A stretch of DNA of 64,000 nucleotides from Pedosphaera parvula Ellin514. GTDB lineage: Bacteria; Verrucomicrobiota; Verrucomicrobiia; Limisphaerales; Pedosphaeraceae. The translations under genes and the position numbers were made by a program. The notes beneath the pieces are model-generated. The model was not told the DNA's origin. It saw only the letters and a list, made by a program, of their open reading frames with translations, and did not search any database. Positions 21,904 to 31,249 of the stretch are shown here, piece after piece (position 1 is the stretch's first letter; each line of letters begins with the position of its first letter). The stretch covers positions 62,001 through 126,000 of the forward strand of contig NZ_ABOX02000012.1 in NCBI RefSeq assembly GCF_000172555.1, in the 5' to 3' direction.

Positions 21904-23223
21904 TTACACCAGTGACCAACCTTTGCGATATTCACTTTTGATATAATTTGCAGCGTCTTTACAATTCTTTGCCTTCAATGCAATTGCATCCCATTCCAGC
22001 TTGGTTCCAGTGCGATAAGCTACGTTCCCCAGCAAAATCGCTTCTGAAAGCGCTCCCGCGTAGTCGAAATTGCAAGTCGTGGGAGAGCCATGTTTGCAGG
22101 CCCGAATCCACTCATTGTAATGTCCAACTGAGTTTGGAATTCGTTGCGGTGGTGGCGTAAATCCCGCGAAATCTGGTTCTGGAAGCAATTTGTGCTGGTC
22201 GTAATCCGCAACCAGCATTCCTTTGTCCCCCACAAACAGCACTCCGTTTTTCCAGAGTGGAACCTTCCCTTCCATGACCAGGTCGGGCTTTCTGCCGCCA
22301 TCGTACCAAGTGACACGCGCTGGTGGCATTCCTTCACGCGCTTCATACTCATAACGCACAATCAACCATGCCGGTGTCGTCTCCTGTTTCACCGGTGGAC
22401 CTTCCGACTCGATCGTCAATGGATGGCGTAACTTGAGAGCCCAAAATGCCAGATCCATGTAATGACAACCCATATCCCCCAATGTCCCTCCGCCGAAATC
22501 CCACCAGCGGCGCCATGTCTTCGGCAGATAGGATGGGTGATATGGCCTCTCAACCACTGGCCCAAGCCACAAATTCCAATGCAAATTCTTCGGCACACTT
22601 GGTTTCTCCGCCGGACGCTCCCCACCAGACCAACTCTTCTCGCACCAAACGTGACATTCGCTTACTTTTCCAATCGCTCCCGATTGCACCAGTTCCACGA
22701 CCCGGCGATAATTGTTTCCTGCATGAATTTGCGTGCCCATCTGCGTTGCCAACTTCTTATTCTTCGCGGCCGCCTGCGCAACGGCGCGCGCTTCGAAAAC
22801 CGTATGCGCCAGCGGCTTCTCGCAATACACATGCTTCCCTGCATTCAACGCCGCGATTGTCGCCACTGCATGAGTGTGATCCGCCGTGCTGATCACCACC
22901 GCATCAATATCCTTTTGCTCAAGCAACTTTCTGAAATCGTTATACGACTTGGCATCCGGATACTTCTGTGAAATCGCGCTCAGGTAATTGTCGTCAATAT
23001 CGCATACCGCCACAATGTTCTGGCTCGAAACCCCCGTTATATTCGATGCTGCACGATTCGCTGTGCCGATGATTCCGATGTTCAAACGGTCACTTGGCGG
23101 CTCCTGCTTGTTTATGAGATCTTCCTGTTTGGCAGAAAGGCTGTGCGTGCCAATCCAGAAGCCTGCTGCTGCTATCGTGGATTTCCCAATGAACTCGCGC
23201 CGGGTCAGTGATTTCTTGGTCAT
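21904..23223 (-). CDS. Gfo/Idh/MocA family oxidoreductase, Tat-exported
   Basis: 439 residues from the ATG at 23223 (MTKKSLTRREFIGKS). The twin-arginine signal TRREFIGKSTIAAAGFWIG indicates folded export through Tat. Rossmann dinucleotide-binding start: RLNIGIIGTANRA; the family's catalytic EKP motif is in HVYCEKPLAH. The C-terminal domain (WRRWWDFGGGTLGDMGCHYMDLAFWAL) is typical of the expanded planctomycete/verrucomicrobial branch, whose members act on sugars or glycosides. The stop is 91 bases upstream of the sulfatase start on the same strand, so the two probably form a unit. Exact substrate unknown. Confidence 0.9.
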   Translation of the reverse strand: MTKKSLTRREFIGKSTIAAAGFWIGTHSLSAKQEDLINKQEPPSDRLNIGIIGTANRAASNITGVSSQNIVAVCDIDDNYLSAISQKYPDAKSYNDFRKLLEQKDIDAVVISTADHTHAVATIAALNAGKHVYCEKPLAHTVFEARAVAQAAAKNKKLATQMGTQIHAGNNYRRVVELVQSGAIGKVSECHVWCEKSWSGGERPAEKPSVPKNLHWNLWLGPVVERPYHPSYLPKTWRRWWDFGGGTLGDMGCHYMDLAFWALKLRHPLTIESEGPPVKQETTPAWLIVRYEYEAREGMPPARVTWYDGGRKPDLVMEGKVPLWKNGVLFVGDKGMLVADYDQHKLLPEPDFAGFTPPPQRIPNSVGHYNEWIRACKHGSPTTCNFDYAGALSEAILLGNVAYRTGTKLEWDAIALKAKNCKDAANYIKSEYRKGWSLV

Positions 23224-23390
23224 AACTAGATTCGGATTCAACGCGCAATCCTATGTGGAGGCAGTTTATGTTACAAGCACTACATTTCCCGAGCTGCTCT
23301 CCATGTTGGGTTTCACCACGTATTTCGTCCGTCTCCAGTCCAAAATGCCGGCCTCCTTGAACAAATTTCAACATAAACGGTCAACCCTCC

Positions 23391-24206
23391 GTGACCACAA
23401 AGCACCTGAGCACTCTTGGCCTCCTCCTGCTTGTGCTGGGAACCGCCATTCTCGGCATCGGCGGCTATCTGCTGACTCTTCCGGAGCAATACGAAGCCAC
23501 TACCCGATTCCGTTCTGTTACTGACAGATCTGCCCTCTCCGTCGACGATTCGCCTCACGAATCCTATGGTGGCGGCTACTTCATCCAAACAGAATTCGAA
23601 GTTATCCAATCCGAGCTTATCCTCAACTCCGCCATCGAAGCCCTTCACCTCCGCGACACGTGGGCTCAACGATTCCATCTCCCCACACCCCTTAAAACCT
23701 CCGAAGCCCGCGCCCTTCTAAAACACCAACTCCAACTCAAACCGGTTGCCAACGCTCAACTCATCGAGCTCACGTTTACCAGCCACGACCCAGGTGAAGC
23801 TGCCCAAATTGCCAACGCCATCGCCGATTCCTATGTCCACTATGAGGAAAATGTCCGAGTCGAGCTCACCAAGGCTCACCTCGCTGAGCTACAACACGAA
23901 CTCGTTGCACTTGACCGTCAACTTGCCGACGCCACCAACAACGTAGGCCATGCCGAAACAAATCCTCAGGCTTTCGCACACCTCCAAAAATTCCGGCAGA
24001 AACTCGCCAGTCAAATAGATGGACAAACCGACCACGACATGATTGGGGATAAAATGGGCTCATTCATCGACCTTGCCGAACCACCCACCAAACCTTCCGG
24101 CTTTATCCGTTCAACCGCCAAAATCCTCATTACCCTCGGCATAATTTCCCAAATCAGCGGCCTGCTCTGCTTCAAGCAAACCCGCCACCAAACGTTCTCA
24201 ACCTAA
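23391..24206 (+). CDS. Wzz-like chain-length/tyrosine-kinase-adaptor protein (short)
   Basis: 271 residues with the Wzz architecture: a first membrane segment (LGLLLLVLGTAILGIGGYLLTL), a periplasmic domain with FQ/S-type features (YEATTRFRSV, ELILNSAIEALHL, LIELTFTSHDPGEAAQIANAIADSYV), a coiled region, and a second membrane segment near the C-terminus (AKILITLGIISQISGLLCF). The P-x2-P-x4-P motif before the last membrane helix is seen as PPTKPSGF. It begins with GTG at 23391 with no clear Shine-Dalgarno. No kinase, Wzx/Wzy or glycosyltransferase genes are adjacent. A second, longer relative lies at 24571. Confidence 0.75.
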   Translation: MTTKHLSTLGLLLLVLGTAILGIGGYLLTLPEQYEATTRFRSVTDRSALSVDDSPHESYGGGYFIQTEFEVIQSELILNSAIEALHLRDTWAQRFHLPTPLKTSEARALLKHQLQLKPVANAQLIELTFTSHDPGEAAQIANAIADSYVHYEENVRVELTKAHLAELQHELVALDRQLADATNNVGHAETNPQAFAHLQKFRQKLASQIDGQTDHDMIGDKMGSFIDLAEPPTKPSGFIRSTAKILITLGIISQISGLLCFKQTRHQTFST

Positions 24207-24570
24207 AGTGCCAATTCATCTGAAATCCATTTACCGCTGGCAGGCGCTGTGACGATTTTGACCAAAGCCACCCAACCCGCAAAGGTCTCCTCATAAAACG
24301 ACACTATTCGATAAACTGGCCACTAATCGTCCCTCATGCTGATCAACTACCGAACCCTGACCGCCGCCGACGATTGCGCTCTCGATTCCTGCTCTCAAAC
24401 TGGCTTCTGTTTTCAGGTCGCTGATTGCGGATCGGTCATCTTTTATTTTGGCCATCCACTTCCAGCTTTCGCCGTTGTTGGATCAAGTCATTCCTGACTT
24501 TCTGTGCTGCTCACGCCCCTTCTTCGCTTGCCTAATTCGACCTGCCGGTAAACACTGATCCACAGTATTA
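24207..24570. other. Intergenic gap between the two Wzz-like genes
   Basis: 364 bases without a supported gene, hairpin or repeat. It separates two same-strand relatives, so the second probably has its own promoter, although I cannot identify it. Confidence 0.5.
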
Positions 24571-25878
24571 ATGAGAAACAATCCCAGAGTTGCAGTGGCT
24601 CGCTTTGGCAAATACCTCGCCCTCGGCGGACTCCTTGCCGGTATCGCCGCCTCCTTGTATCTGCTCATTACTCCCAAAACTTATCAAGCCACCACTGACC
24701 TGAAAATCGAGATCCGCTTCCAACGAACCGACTTGCTCTCCACCAATGCAGTTTACACTCCGCGCGATCCCGAAGCCGTTCCCAGGGAACTCCGTCTCAT
24801 CCGTTCTGAAACGATTCTCAATCCGGTCATGGAGAACCTCCATCTTGCGCAACGTTGGGGTGAACGCTACAAACAAGGCGCCGTCCTGACCACCAACGAA
24901 ACCCGCCTTCTCTTTCATCAAAAGACAACCATCAACCTACTGCCCGACAGCGCCATTATTCGCATTCGAGTTACCAGCGAAGACCCCGAAGAAACCGCCA
25001 CCATCGCCAACGAAATCTCTCGCGTCTATCGTGATTATCGCGCCAACGAGAGAAAAGTTACCACCGAAGCCAAAATCGAGACTTTACGAAAACAATGGGA
25101 AGCCCACAGCCAGACTTTGATTGAAGCTCAAGACCTGGCCAAAAAGCTACGCTATCAAATCCTCATGGCTCAAAGCACCAATCCAGTTACCGTCATCGAC
25201 CCCGAGGGCCTCGTCCGCCTGCAACAAAAGCGCATTGAGCTTGAAACTGATTATGTCAAAAAGCAAAACCTGCTCCAATTCCTGAAAAGTCTCGACCATG
25301 ATAAATTGCGCCAGGTCTTTCCCACCATGACCACCAATGAGATGGTATCCAAAATGATGGACCAGGTCTCCGCAGCCGAAGCCGAATTAACTTTTGCCAA
25401 AACCAACTCAGGCCCTGCCTCAAGTGAGGCCAAACACGCTGCCGATACTTTAGCAGAACTCAACAAACGAGCCGACGCCATCATCGATACCGCCCTCGAG
25501 CAGAAAGTCCTCGAACTGGCCAGCACCAAGGCCGAACTGGATAAGACCATTGACCTGCTCAAACGCGCCCGGTCCTCCAACAATAAGATCACCATCGAGG
25601 ATCCTGCGTACAATAAGGCCGTCGCAGACGTGCAAAAACTACAACTCGAACGCGACCAGTTGAAATCAAAACTCGATCGGGAACAAGTTTCAGCCGTTCT
25701 TCCGCCAATTTCCTCTGAAGTCCTGGCACCGGCGCACCCACCCTCCGAGCCCATCTCACCCAATCGCCCCGCCGCCATCAAAACCATCTGGGGCGGCCTG
25801 GCCATCACGGTTTGTGGTTTGTTCCTAATCATTCTGGGAAAGGGGCTGAAGCCGGAAACCGGATCATCAATCAGGTAA
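24571..25878 (+). CDS. Wzz-like chain-length determinant protein (long)
   Basis: 435 residues with two terminal membrane helices: LALGGLLAGIAASLYLLIT near the N-terminus and TIWGGLAITVCGLFLIILGKGL at the C-terminus. Between them are the periplasmic Wzz block (YQATTDLKIEI, ELRLIRSETILNPVMENLHLAQ, IIRIRVTSEDPEETATIANEISRVYRDYR) and a long predicted coiled coil (about residues 165-375, rich in Glu/Lys/Gln). The Pro-rich segment PAHPPSEPISPNRPAA precedes the second helix, as in Wzz proteins. No cytoplasmic kinase domain. It is followed 35 bases later by a beta-lactamase-fold gene. Probably helps set polysaccharide length or organise export; this is inference. Confidence 0.78.
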   Translation: MRNNPRVAVARFGKYLALGGLLAGIAASLYLLITPKTYQATTDLKIEIRFQRTDLLSTNAVYTPRDPEAVPRELRLIRSETILNPVMENLHLAQRWGERYKQGAVLTTNETRLLFHQKTTINLLPDSAIIRIRVTSEDPEETATIANEISRVYRDYRANERKVTTEAKIETLRKQWEAHSQTLIEAQDLAKKLRYQILMAQSTNPVTVIDPEGLVRLQQKRIELETDYVKKQNLLQFLKSLDHDKLRQVFPTMTTNEMVSKMMDQVSAAEAELTFAKTNSGPASSEAKHAADTLAELNKRADAIIDTALEQKVLELASTKAELDKTIDLLKRARSSNNKITIEDPAYNKAVADVQKLQLERDQLKSKLDREQVSAVLPPISSEVLAPAHPPSEPISPNRPAAIKTIWGGLAITVCGLFLIILGKGLKPETGSSIR

Positions 25879-25913
25879 CCACATCTTATTTCCCCGTGAC
25901 ATCTCTCGAGCAC

Positions 25914-26753
25914 ATGCAACTGATTCGCACAAAAACCGAAACCCAACTACAGGAAATCATAAGTCACACGCGTGGCGCCATGGGAATTTCAGTGTTGGAC
26001 CTCACCAGTAACGACCGCTTCGACATCAATGCTGAGATGGTTTTCCCCCAGGCCAGCGCCATCAAAATCCCCGTGCTCATGGAAGTTTACAAGCAGGCAC
26101 ACGCAGGGAAATTCAGTCTCACTGACACGCGCCGCATCGAGAAGCAGGACAAGACCTCTGGTAGCGGCATCCTTTTTGAATTGGGTGACGGCACGGTCCA
26201 AATGACCATTCATGACCTTTGCATTCTCATGATTCTCATCAGCGACAACACGGCTACCAATCTGTTGATCGACCTCGTCGGCATCACCAATGTCAATCAA
26301 ACCCTCAACTCTCTTGGCTTTGAGCAAACACGGCTACAACGTCGAATGATGGACGCCGCCGCTTCCTTGCGCGGAGATGAAAATCTCTCCACACCGGCTG
26401 AGGGCGTCCGCATCCTGGAACTCCTCCATAAAGGTGAGTTCATCAACAGGTCTATTTGCGATGATATCCTCGCGATCCTTAAGAAGCCAAAGCCGACCAA
26501 CCTTACCGCCGGACTTCCTGATGGCACGGTCGTCGCCACCAAACCTGGAAATATCTCAGGTGTAGCTACGGAGTGGGCAATTGTATATCTCAAAGACCGT
26601 CCCTACATTGTTGTGATCATGGAAAATTATGGCGTTGAGCACGATGCCCCTGATGCCATGAAGGCAATTTCGCAAACCCTTCACGAATACTTTGCACGCC
26701 TCAGCCGTGCCACGAAATACGGGGCCTACGTGGCTCCCTCAGTACAAAGATAA
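25914..26753 (+). CDS. Class A beta-lactamase-fold serine hydrolase
   Basis: 279 residues from the ATG at 25914; an in-frame GTG at 25896 is an alternative. Active-site motifs: SAIK (Ser48, Lys51; S-x-x-K) and SDN (Ser110). The third motif, usually K-T/S-G, is KPG (Lys210). In the omega loop the E-x-x-x-N of true class A beta-lactamases is absent: the equivalent stretch reads RRMMDAAASLRGDENLSTP. Without the deacylation Glu it is unlikely to be an efficient beta-lactamase. A peptidase/transesterase or a Beta-lactamase2-family protein of other function fits better. No signal peptide is visible from either start, which is odd for this fold. Confidence 0.8.
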   Translation: MQLIRTKTETQLQEIISHTRGAMGISVLDLTSNDRFDINAEMVFPQASAIKIPVLMEVYKQAHAGKFSLTDTRRIEKQDKTSGSGILFELGDGTVQMTIHDLCILMILISDNTATNLLIDLVGITNVNQTLNSLGFEQTRLQRRMMDAAASLRGDENLSTPAEGVRILELLHKGEFINRSICDDILAILKKPKPTNLTAGLPDGTVVATKPGNISGVATEWAIVYLKDRPYIVVIMENYGVEHDAPDAMKAISQTLHEYFARLSRATKYGAYVAPSVQR

Positions 26754-26758
26754 AACCG

Positions 26759-29700
26759 ATGCGCTTACTGATATATTGGTTGGCAAGCTTGGCCTTCCTT
26801 GTCTCCACGGCATTTTCTTTCTCTCAAACACTCCACCTTCCACCCCGTCCGCCCGGCGCTCCTACAGGAAGCCAATTCATTAAGATCATTTCCCCCATGG
26901 GACTTACCGAGCGTGAAAATTGGATCCTCTCACAAATCCAGATTGGCAACGTCCCCAGCTGGTTGACTAATCTCGTTCCAATCACGATCACCAAAACCAT
27001 CAGCGGCACACCACACACGCTCACCTACTACGTCACGCCTGATTATATGGCCATCGGTTCCGACCAGGATTATTTCCTTGAACCGATGACTCCCCTGCTC
27101 GCCCAGCGCGTAGCCGATCTCCTCAATTGCACTCTGCCGACTCGCATGATGGTGGATTATCACTACACCAATGCCGCGGTGCATCTGAATCCTTCACCGA
27201 TTCCCCCCAGTGGTGCCATGACCACAGTTCCTGTTTTTGCTGATCATAATACCACTGTCCGAGGCCAACGGAATGCCACCACTAATTCTTTCCCTTTGGG
27301 AGCTTTGGTCGATGGTGATAAGAAGGATGTGATTATTTCAACCCGCATCTATGGTAATCCTGCGCCTGGACGTGTTGTCATTTACGGCTGGCACTATCCC
27401 AACGGTTCCTGGATTCAGGATGTCACTGCCGTGCACGAGGAAACCTATGCTGATTACAGCCACGGCATTCGCATGGTTCAAATGGCCGTCACTCTCGATG
27501 GCTCACCAAACACAATCACAAATATCCTGACCAGTTCAATTCTGTGGCCCCTCCTCAGCGATGAAGGCGTCATCGCGACTCCGCACTACCCGCATTACGC
27601 AACAGTTCCCGTGATCACCGGCCAACCTTACAGTCAAACTGTAAACGCTGGCTCAACCATCAGCTTCAACGTAATCGCCGTCGGCGATGCACCACTTGCC
27701 TATCAATGGAAACTCAATGGTTCTTCCATTCCTGGTGCCACAACCTCAACTCTATCGCTGACCAACGTTTCGACGGCCAACTCCGGAACCTACACCGCTG
27801 TCATCACCAACATTTCCGGTTCTAATACGACCATTCCCGCCCTGCTGCGCATCAATACGAATGCCTACCCTCTTCTGTTTTCGGATAACTTCGACACCGA
27901 CACTTCCGCTAATTGGAATCTCTTCTGGGGCTCAGGCAACAACGTTCCTGATTATACAGCCGATTGGGCTTACGACTACAGAGCCATCCCTTATACATTT
28001 AATGGGACAACCTACGTAATTCCTCCAGCGCCTAATTCCATCAGCGGCACCACTCGTGGCGTTCGTTTCACCGTCAATAATAACGACACTAACGGCGTAA
28101 TCGCTGGCGTCAATATCTATCCAAAGAACCAATTTTTCACCAACAACTTCGCTCTCAAGTTCGATATGTGGATCAACTATCCTGGTGGAGCGGTCGGTAG
28201 CGGTGCCACGGGCAGCACGGAATTTGGAATTTTCGGCATCAATCACTCTGGCACTGAGGCAAACTGGGCTGCTACCTCCGCTTCCTCGACCGATGGCCTC
28301 TGGTTCGGGGTTGATGGTGAAGGCGGCACCACCGCCGATTATCGCTCCTACATTGGCAATCCCTCCGGACTCCAAGCCCAATGGAATCCGACCACCAACG
28401 GCATGGCTTCCGCAGATGCTGCCGGTGGTATCTACCCAGCTCTTTTTGCCAATTCGCGATTCGAAACCGTTGGCGCACCCGGCAAGAACTGGGTCGCAGC
28501 CGAAGTTTCCCAGATGAATGGCATCCTCACCTGGAAACTGGACGACACCCTCATTGCCCAGCGTACCAACGCCTCTGCGTTCGCTTCGGGCAACATCATG
28601 CTTGGTTTTATGGACGTCTTTCCTTCCATCGCCAGCCCTGCTTCGAATGCCTTCGTTATCTTTGATAATGTCCGTGTTGAAAATCTCAGCACCAACTCTC
28701 TGACACCTCCCTCCATCACCACGCCGCCTCAAAGTCAAAACGCCGCTACTGGCACTAACGTAACGCTCTCCGTCCTCGCGACCGGCTCCGCTCCTCTCAG
28801 TTATCAATGGCGTTTCAACGCCTCCAACCTCTCGGGCGCTACCAGCAGCACTCTCACCCTGACCAATGTTCAACCCGCCAACGCCGGCGACTACGATGTC
28901 CTCGTCACCAATCCCGCCGGCAGTCTTGCCAGTGCTCCCGCTCATCTGACTGTCACCAGCGGCAGCTTTCAATTCGCCTCGGCTAACGTACTTTCCAACG
29001 GCTGGGTGTTGTTGATTTTCAGTGGTTCGGCTGGAACTCAGTACGTAATTGAAGCCTCCACCAATCTCGTCAACTGGACTCCCATCGTCGTTCTTCCCGG
29101 CACCAACGGCCCCTTGCCCTTTGTCGATACCAACGCACCCAGCTTTTCCTCCCGCTACTACCGAGCCTATCTTGCAACCGCCAATCTCCTCACGGATTTT
29201 GAGGCTTACCCTTCCGGAGCTCTGGTCATATTTCAAAAACCTTCCTACTCCGGCTCCACTTCAAATTTCCTCGACCTCACTTTCAACTCTCTTGCTTGCG
29301 TCACCAACAACTTTCCAGTTGGTCACTCGAGTTCCAATGTCCTCGAGGTTTCCTGGGCGTTCAAATCAGGAACCACCAGCCCATGGTTGCGCCTGACTAC
29401 GTTCGCGGCAACCAATCTTCCCAATCCGACCATTGCCACCAACATGGCATTGGCATTTGATGTTTACACCGATAAGGACGTCTATGTTGCTTTTGGCTTC
29501 CGTGAAACCAGCACCACCAATCCCATTGGATTCGATGGTGGAACGAGCGGAGGCATTGAATGGGTGGGGGGCTCGACAGATAATTCACAACCTCCCCCGA
29601 AGGGCAGATGGATATCAGCCGGACAATGGACAACCGTGCAGTTCCTGATCCCTTATGAACCCGTCCGTGCATTCACCGGCAATGGGATTCTGCAAACGAG

Positions 29701-29806
29701 CAGCGGCAAAGGCGTTCTGGAACACCTCTGCCTGGTCCCTGCCGGTGGTTCAGGCATCTACAATCTTTACTTCGATAACTTCCAGACAATTGATCTCGGC
29801 CCGTAG
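26759..29806 (+). CDS. Large secreted protein with Ig-like domains
   Basis: 1015 residues, exported (signal LLIYWLASLAFLVSTAFSFSQ). The N-terminal ~250 residues form a conserved but unnamed domain with HEETYADYSHGIRMVQ and GRVVIYGWHYPNGSWIQ. An Ig-like domain follows (about 285-370, YQWKLNGSSIPGATTSTLSLTNVSTANSGTYT). Next comes a long Asn/Thr-rich beta-type region (370-650), then a second Ig-like domain (about 655-735, YQWRFNASNLSGATSSTLTLTNVQPANAGDYDV) and a C-terminal module with YVIEASTNLVNWTPI and a concanavalin-like tail. Such architecture is frequent in verrucomicrobial surface proteins. Starts 5 bases after the beta-lactamase-fold gene. No catalytic residues recognised. Confidence 0.8.
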   Translation: MRLLIYWLASLAFLVSTAFSFSQTLHLPPRPPGAPTGSQFIKIISPMGLTERENWILSQIQIGNVPSWLTNLVPITITKTISGTPHTLTYYVTPDYMAIGSDQDYFLEPMTPLLAQRVADLLNCTLPTRMMVDYHYTNAAVHLNPSPIPPSGAMTTVPVFADHNTTVRGQRNATTNSFPLGALVDGDKKDVIISTRIYGNPAPGRVVIYGWHYPNGSWIQDVTAVHEETYADYSHGIRMVQMAVTLDGSPNTITNILTSSILWPLLSDEGVIATPHYPHYATVPVITGQPYSQTVNAGSTISFNVIAVGDAPLAYQWKLNGSSIPGATTSTLSLTNVSTANSGTYTAVITNISGSNTTIPALLRINTNAYPLLFSDNFDTDTSANWNLFWGSGNNVPDYTADWAYDYRAIPYTFNGTTYVIPPAPNSISGTTRGVRFTVNNNDTNGVIAGVNIYPKNQFFTNNFALKFDMWINYPGGAVGSGATGSTEFGIFGINHSGTEANWAATSASSTDGLWFGVDGEGGTTADYRSYIGNPSGLQAQWNPTTNGMASADAAGGIYPALFANSRFETVGAPGKNWVAAEVSQMNGILTWKLDDTLIAQRTNASAFASGNIMLGFMDVFPSIASPASNAFVIFDNVRVENLSTNSLTPPSITTPPQSQNAATGTNVTLSVLATGSAPLSYQWRFNASNLSGATSSTLTLTNVQPANAGDYDVLVTNPAGSLASAPAHLTVTSGSFQFASANVLSNGWVLLIFSGSAGTQYVIEASTNLVNWTPIVVLPGTNGPLPFVDTNAPSFSSRYYRAYLATANLLTDFEAYPSGALVIFQKPSYSGSTSNFLDLTFNSLACVTNNFPVGHSSSNVLEVSWAFKSGTTSPWLRLTTFAATNLPNPTIATNMALAFDVYTDKDVYVAFGFRETSTTNPIGFDGGTSGGIEWVGGSTDNSQPPPKGRWISAGQWTTVQFLIPYEPVRAFTGNGILQTSSGKGVLEHLCLVPAGGSGIYNLYFDNFQTIDLGP

Positions 29807-29846
29807 ACTTGCCTTCACACTCAAGGCTCAGTGCCTGGTGGTGCTT

Positions 29847-31151
29847 TTACTGTGCCACAATCTTGATTGTGTGCGTCACCGGCACAAAGGCTTCCTTGAT
29901 GGCAGCAACCAATGGATCGCGTTCCTTCTCAGTCTGAGTTACTACGGCTTCCATGTCCTTTCTGGCCTCCGTGCTACGGAACGTCTGCTTTATCTGTTTG
30001 GTTTCGTAGCCCTGCTTTGCCGCCACTGCTTCATCCACCTTTTTGAAATTCTCGAGGAAGGGATTGCGCGCAAACTCCGCCGCCAGGTTGATTCCCTTTT
30101 CCAGTTGGTCGCCGCTGAAACACCTGGTCTCCGCACCCCAGGTAACCAGATAAGACTTGGCTTTGGCATGCTTCACTACCAGCATCATGCGATTCAACTC
30201 CTGATTAAAAGGAATCAGCTTGGTGCCTGAGAGCACGTTGTCATCCTTCGTGACGTCTCCTTCTCCTGTGCAGAACGGATAGCGATGGCTGGTAATCGTC
30301 ACCTCTCCATCCTTGCTGCTGACCACCTCATGTCCTTTTGAAACTTCGGCTTTGCCGGACTTAAGATCGACCTTAAAAGTTCCCAAGTTGCCATCCATGT
30401 CAAAAGCGTGCAGGAAGGCATAAGCCATCACCACATGGCCAGCCCACCCTGGGTGTACCCCATCCTTGCCCGGCACCGCATAATTGGTCCCGTAACTTTG
30501 AATGGCAAAATGTTCAGCCGTAAGCATCGGCCAAAACACGTCGGCGAAAGTTACTTTTTCCTTTTTTGCAATATCCACGTCAATATTGCGCAACCTGCAA
30601 AGATTAAGGTTCAAATCATCCTTGGTTGCATTTGGATCTCCCACCCAACTCGGACGTTTACCGACACAACCCGCGGAGCCAAGCACCACGCGCGTGCCAT
30701 GGTTCTCAAAGGCCTCAACTATCGCCGTGGTATTGGAGGCATACGCCTGCCCAATGGAATCCTCGAAGGCACGATAATGATGGTCATTCATTCCATAACA
30801 AGTCGTCGCCACGGTCGGGTGAAACCTCAAACAATCGTTCGTCATGCGCGCGAGAAATCCCGGCGTTTGTTCCCCGCTCCATCCATACTGGCGCACCGAA
30901 ACATTTAACTCAGGCTGACAAACCGTCAGGTAAGTCTCCATGATTCGCGAATACATCTTCTGCTCGGTGATGGAATCGCCGCAAATTGCCAGGCGATCAT
31001 CCTTCCTCAGGAGCTGCTTTTTTGCCGCAGGTGCTGGCGAAGGATTAAACTTCGCCAGATAAGAATCATTTCCTTTTGTATCGATTGGTTGGGCCAAAGC
31101 CGCAGAGCAAACGAACAAACCGGTAAAGCTAAATACAATTTTAGAACCCAT
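29847..31151 (-). CDS. Exported SGNH/GDSL hydrolase family protein
   Basis: 434 residues from the ATG at 31151, giving a signal peptide (MGSKIVFSFTGLFVCSAALAQ); the longer frame to 31268 would overlap the next gene's end. Block I GDSIT with the nucleophile Ser in LAICGDSITEQKMYS, block II-like GWSGEQTPG, block III YGMNDHHY (G-x-N-D), and a candidate block V D-x-x-H in GKDGVHPGWAGHVVMAYAFL. These support an SGNH esterase such as a carbohydrate deacetylase. The last ~170 residues form an extra C-terminal region ending in KEAFVPVTHTIKIVAQ. It follows the giant ThuA fusion on the same strand with a ~100-base gap. Confidence 0.87.
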   Translation of the reverse strand: MGSKIVFSFTGLFVCSAALAQPIDTKGNDSYLAKFNPSPAPAAKKQLLRKDDRLAICGDSITEQKMYSRIMETYLTVCQPELNVSVRQYGWSGEQTPGFLARMTNDCLRFHPTVATTCYGMNDHHYRAFEDSIGQAYASNTTAIVEAFENHGTRVVLGSAGCVGKRPSWVGDPNATKDDLNLNLCRLRNIDVDIAKKEKVTFADVFWPMLTAEHFAIQSYGTNYAVPGKDGVHPGWAGHVVMAYAFLHAFDMDGNLGTFKVDLKSGKAEVSKGHEVVSSKDGEVTITSHRYPFCTGEGDVTKDDNVLSGTKLIPFNQELNRMMLVVKHAKAKSYLVTWGAETRCFSGDQLEKGINLAAEFARNPFLENFKKVDEAVAAKQGYETKQIKQTFRSTEARKDMEAVVTQTEKERDPLVAAIKEAFVPVTHTIKIVAQ

Positions 31152-31249
31152 AAGTAGAATCGGAAGGATTGTTCGTGTACCACATTCATCCGTCAAGCCA
31201 GCACTCGCGGCGGATTCGATTTCGAAATCTAAAAATAATTGTTTGGGAG

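Noticed and set aside
27932-29236. 434-codon open frame on the minus strand inside the Ig-domain gene
   Set aside because: Gly/Val/Asp-rich low-complexity translation lying antisense to a well-supported exported protein; a shadow of its codon bias.
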